Below are positions 8,198 to 9,115 of a stretch of DNA of 9,115 nt, in pieces. The notes beneath the pieces were generated by a model that saw only the letters and a program-made list of their open reading frames with translations, did not search any database and had not been told where the DNA came from. The translations under genes were made by a program, and so were the position numbers. The stretch is taken from positions 1 through 9,115 of the forward strand of contig DASVQH010000268.1 of the NCBI GenBank assembly GCA_036389195.1. Reading direction: 5' to 3'. Origin of the DNA: JACCYI01 sp036389195 (GTDB lineage Bacteria > Actinomycetota > Thermoleophilia > Solirubrobacterales > Solirubrobacteraceae). How positions within the stretch are numbered: the stretch's first letter is position 1; each line of letters starts with the position of its first letter.

Positions 8198-9115
8198 GCC
8201 GCCCCGACGACGTCGGAGTCCTGGTTGGCCAGCGCCTGGTGGGCGTCGAGCCCGCAGTAGCGCGAGCTCGGCAGCGCCGCGTTCGGGCAGCGGCGGCCGT
8301 TGGACATGATCGCCGCGCAGCGGCCGCCCAGCTCCTCCTCGGCCTCGCCGTAGCCGGCCTCGGACTCCTCGCGGGCGAACTCCGTCTCGGACCGGATGTC
8401 GACGCGCCACCCGGTCAGCCGGGCGGCCAGCCGGGCGTTCTGGCCCTCGCGCCCGATGGCCAGCGAGAGCTGGTCGTCGGGGACGATGACCGTCGCGCGG
8501 CGCCCGTCGTCGTCGACGAGCACCTCGCGCACACGCGCCGGCGAGAGCGCCTTGGCGACGAACCGGGCGGGCTCGTCGTTGTAGGGGATGATGTCGATCT
8601 TCTCGCCGCGCAGCTCGGTGACGACCATGCGCACGCGCGAGCCGCGGGGCCCGACGCACGCGCCGACCGGATCCACGCCGTCGGCGTAGGAGACCACCGC
8701 GATCTTCGAGCGGTAGCCCGGCTCGCGCGCGACGTTGGTGATCTCCACCAGGCCGTCGGCGATCTCGGGGACCTCGAGCTCGAAGAGCTTCTTGATCAGC
8801 TCCGGGTCGCGGCGCGAGACGATGATGCTCGGCCCCCGCGTCGAGGCCGAGACCTCCTTGATGACCGCCTTGATGCGCTGCGAGTGGTCGTAGCGCTCGC
8901 CGTCGACCTGCTCGGACTTCGGCAGCAGCGCCTCGACGCGCTCGCGCAGCTGGACGAGCGTGTAGCGCGAGTCGGACTGCTGGACGATGCCGGTGATCAG
9001 CTCGCCGATGCGGTCCTGGTACTCCTCGAGCGTCATGTCGCGCTCGGCCTCGCGGATGCGCTGCAGGATGACCTGCTTGGCGGTCTGCGCCGCGATGCGA
9101 CCGAAGTCGGCCGGC
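8194..9115 (-). CDS. nusA: Transcription termination/antitermination factor NusA (partial, 5' end outside window)
   Basis: The frame is open to the right edge, where codons read PADFGRIAAQTAKQVILQRI, the well-known end of the NusA N-terminal RNA-polymerase-binding domain; roughly the first 90 residues are missing. ATG at 9036 is therefore internal. Next come the S1 domain (ending near YDHSQRIKAVIKEV), KH1 with GACVGPRGSRVRMVVTEL, and KH2 with QLSLAIGREGQNARLAARLTGW. NusA binds elongating RNA polymerase and nascent RNA to control pausing, termination and antitermination. After KH2 the protein does not have acidic repeats like those of E. coli; instead a Glu-rich hinge leads to a Cys3-His segment, listed separately, and ends DSDVVGAA. 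The stop TGA overlaps a CTG that appears to start ylxR. As the first gene seen of the operon, it is likely led by a promoter (and often rimP) beyond the window. Confidence 0.97.
   Translation of the reverse strand, partial: PADFGRIAAQTAKQVILQRIREAERDMTLEEYQDRIGELITGIVQQSDSRYTLVQLRERVEALLPKSEQVDGERYDHSQRIKAVIKEVSASTRGPSIIVSRRDPELIKKLFELEVPEIADGLVEITNVAREPGYRSKIAVVSYADGVDPVGACVGPRGSRVRMVVTELRGEKIDIIPYNDEPARFVAKALSPARVREVLVDDDGRRATVIVPDDQLSLAIGREGQNARLAARLTGWRVDIRSETEFAREESEAGYGEAEEELGGRCAAIMSNGRRCPNAALPSSRYCGLDAHQALANQDSDVVGAA
8239..8319 (-). other. Cys3-His mini-domain at the NusA C-terminus
   Basis: The segment encodes C-x9-C-x10-C-x4-H, reading in part GRCAAIMSNGRRCPNAA and SRYCGLDAH. The pattern 'C..xxG.RC.n.A...s.YC...H' recurs in small zinc-binding-like modules in many bacterial proteins. 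Here it is joined to NusA through a Glu-rich hinge after KH2. Zinc binding is inferred from residue spacing only. Confidence 0.7.

Overview
The window is a compact, very GC-rich stretch of bacterial chromosome in which every supported gene lies on the minus strand, so transcription runs from position 9115 towards position 1. The strong GC bias at third codon positions, GTG and apparent CTG starts, and the style of the proteins suggest a high-GC actinobacterium, probably of the class Thermoleophilia (Solirubrobacterales-like). That placement is inference from protein character, not a phylogenetic result.

Region 1 (9115 to about 2248) is the conserved transcription/translation operon nusA - ylxR - infB - ylxP - rbfA - nrnA-like DHH phosphoesterase - truB - ribF. 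It supplies a transcription elongation factor (NusA), an RNA-binding accessory protein (YlxR), initiation factor 2, a 30S maturation factor (RbfA), a tRNA pseudouridine-55 synthase (TruB), a nanoRNA/pAp-type phosphoesterase and the FAD-forming enzyme RibF. Genes are packed tightly, mostly with 4-nt start/stop overlaps (ATGA, GTGA, CTGA), which implies translational coupling. A promoter-like TTGACA / TAGACT pair lies inside the end of ylxR, just ahead of infB.

Region 2 (2056 to 2257) is the only sizeable intergenic gap. It holds four copies of a 15-bp palindrome spaced at exactly 34 bp. The last copy supplies the end of ribF, including its stop codon. Two identical 19-bp spacers each contain a 13-nt match to one arm plus three core bases of phage P1 loxP. 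This array is the least explained piece of the window.

Region 3 (2055 to 1) is a second tightly coupled cluster: a diguanylate cyclase with a degenerate receiver domain, rpsO (ribosomal protein S15), an AhpE-like peroxiredoxin and a DsbA/thioredoxin-fold protein cut by the left edge. Placing a c-di-GMP gene directly upstream of, and overlapping, rpsO is unusual. The common rpsO-pnp pair is not seen, and redox genes follow rpsO instead.

Other points of interest are a Cys3-His mini-domain at the C-terminus of NusA and two genes (ylxR and the DsbA-like gene) whose expected start is a CTG overlapping the previous stop codon. No tRNA, rRNA, insertion sequence, CRISPR array or convincing intrinsic terminator was found. 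No complete new multi-gene system is evident; most of the window is conserved housekeeping.
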